64,000 nt of DNA from JAVVHH01 sp965199665 (GTDB taxonomy: Bacteria > Pseudomonadota > Alphaproteobacteria > Acetobacterales > Acetobacteraceae), in contig OZ241208.1 in assembly GCA_965199665.1 (NCBI GenBank), forward strand, positions 1,054,001-1,118,000. Reading direction: 5' to 3'. Of this stretch, positions 63,510 to 64,000 are shown piece after piece; within the stretch, counting starts at the first letter, position 1, and every line of letters starts with the position of its first letter. Under the pieces are notes generated by a model. That model had not been told where the DNA came from. It saw only the letters and a list, made by a program, of their open reading frames with translations, and ran no database searches. The position numbers were made by a program, and so were the translations under genes.

Positions 63510-64000
63510 TGCACCGTCGCGCCTTGATCGCCGGCACCGCCGCGCTGCCCTTTCTGCGCGTGCCCGCCCGCGCGGCCCGCACCCCCGGCCAACTGGTGTT
63601 CGGCCTGTCCAGCTACCCGCCCAACTTCAACCCCTGGGTCCAGGCCGGCACCGCCGCCGGCACCGTCACCCTCCAGGTCCATCGCGGCCTGACCTCCTAT
63701 GACGCGGCCGGCACGCTCCGGGGCGAGCTGGCCGAGCATTGGGAGCGCGACGGCGATGCCGGTTGGTTGTTCCACCTGCGCGAAGCCACCTTCCACAACG
63801 GCGCCCCCGTCACGGCTGCCGACGTCAAATACACCCTCGAGCAAGTCGCCGCGCCGAAATCCACGGCCTACATGCGCGCGCAGTTCCAGGGGGTGGACCG
63901 CGTCGAGACGCCGGACCCGCGCACGGTCCGCATCGTCATGAAGGAGCCGACGGCCACCCTGCCGCTCTGGCTTGCCGCCTTCGAGATGCCGATCGTGGCC
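63503..64000 (+). CDS. ABC substrate-binding protein, family 5 (peptide/nickel type), truncated by window
   Basis: The first 166 residues are visible from ATG 63503 or 63509; the frame is still open at the edge. A twin-arginine-type signal (MHRRALIAGTAALPFLRVPA) leads to the family-5 start GQLVFGLSSYPPNFNPWVQA and WLFHLREATFHNGAPVTAADVKYTLE. Such proteins deliver oligopeptides, opines or other cationic/amide solutes to Dpp-type importers. The gene is coupled to hyuB, suggesting that this system imports the hydantoinase substrate; permease genes are presumably beyond the window. Confidence 0.9.
   Translation, partial: MLMHRRALIAGTAALPFLRVPARAARTPGQLVFGLSSYPPNFNPWVQAGTAAGTVTLQVHRGLTSYDAAGTLRGELAEHWERDGDAGWLFHLREATFHNGAPVTAADVKYTLEQVAAPKSTAYMRAQFQGVDRVETPDPRTVRIVMKEPTATLPLWLAAFEMPIVA

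Overview
The window is a high-GC chromosomal segment of an alphaproteobacterium. Codon use, tRNA-Arg(ACG), a Ku homologue, molybdoenzyme genes and many ABC-transporter and amidohydrolase catabolic cassettes fit the Acetobacteraceae/Rhodospirillales. That taxonomic placement is inference; no rRNA is present. It holds about 55 credible genes, one complete but dead transposon with an insertion sequence nested in it, one tRNA and several decayed gene fragments.

Region by region. (1) 1-1.5 kb: three small genes of unknown function. (2) 1.7-15.9 kb: a catabolic island with a five-gene ABC-importer/cupin arm plus an HpaI-type aldolase, ringed by a GlxA/AraC regulator, a LysR regulator, an L-asparaginase, two paralogous SnoaL-like double-domain proteins and two MSOX/MTOX-type flavin amine oxidases. 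Its substrate is unknown. (3) 15.9-24.4 kb: a Tn5053/Tn402-family transposon (16286-23518, CCTCG target duplication) carrying an Asp/Glu racemase gene. Its tniA is split by an IS21-family element (17689-20213, CCACC target duplication) and its tniQ is frameshifted by a 10-bp tandem duplication. A 31-bp repeat that looks like a solo insertion-sequence end occurs three times in the same orientation, at both edges of the catabolic island and beyond the transposon (1705, 15891, 24354). (4) 23.6-27.1 kb: an AT-richer, decayed stretch with a membrane protein, a GNAT acetyltransferase and pseudogene fragments.

(5) 27.1-45.6 kb: ordinary chromosome. It contains an ABC-F ATPase, a diguanylate cyclase, tRNA-Arg, a purine phosphoribosyltransferase with a CsaA-like protein, a gamma-glutamyltransferase/amidase/PhzF operon, a lone Lrp ligand-binding domain divergent from a ThDP enzyme, Ku, a repeat lipoprotein, a molbindin/SUOX-like pair, a nucleoside transporter, a ModA-like protein, an RRM protein, cyanase, and a fused PP2C phosphatase-Ser/Thr kinase operonic with a formate/nitrite channel. 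(6) 45.7-55.9 kb: a purine-salvage/catabolism block with a BMP-type nucleoside ABC importer facing away from a two-subunit xanthine dehydrogenase, followed by guanine deaminase and a dihydropyrimidinase-family hydrolase. (7) 56-59 kb: an EmrAB-type efflux pair. (8) 59-64 kb: a GntR regulator divergent from hydantoinase/oxoprolinase A and B subunits and a family-5 (peptide-type) substrate-binding protein cut by the window edge.

The genes form nitrogen- and carbon-scavenging modules: import of amino-sugar or amino-acid-like compounds, purines, nucleosides, nitrite/formate, cyanate and hydantoin-like amides, each paired with enzymes that release ammonia or keto acids. No CRISPR array, prophage or obvious defence island was seen. 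The least explained parts are the substrate of the 1.7-15.9 kb island and the phosphatase-kinase/FNT pair.
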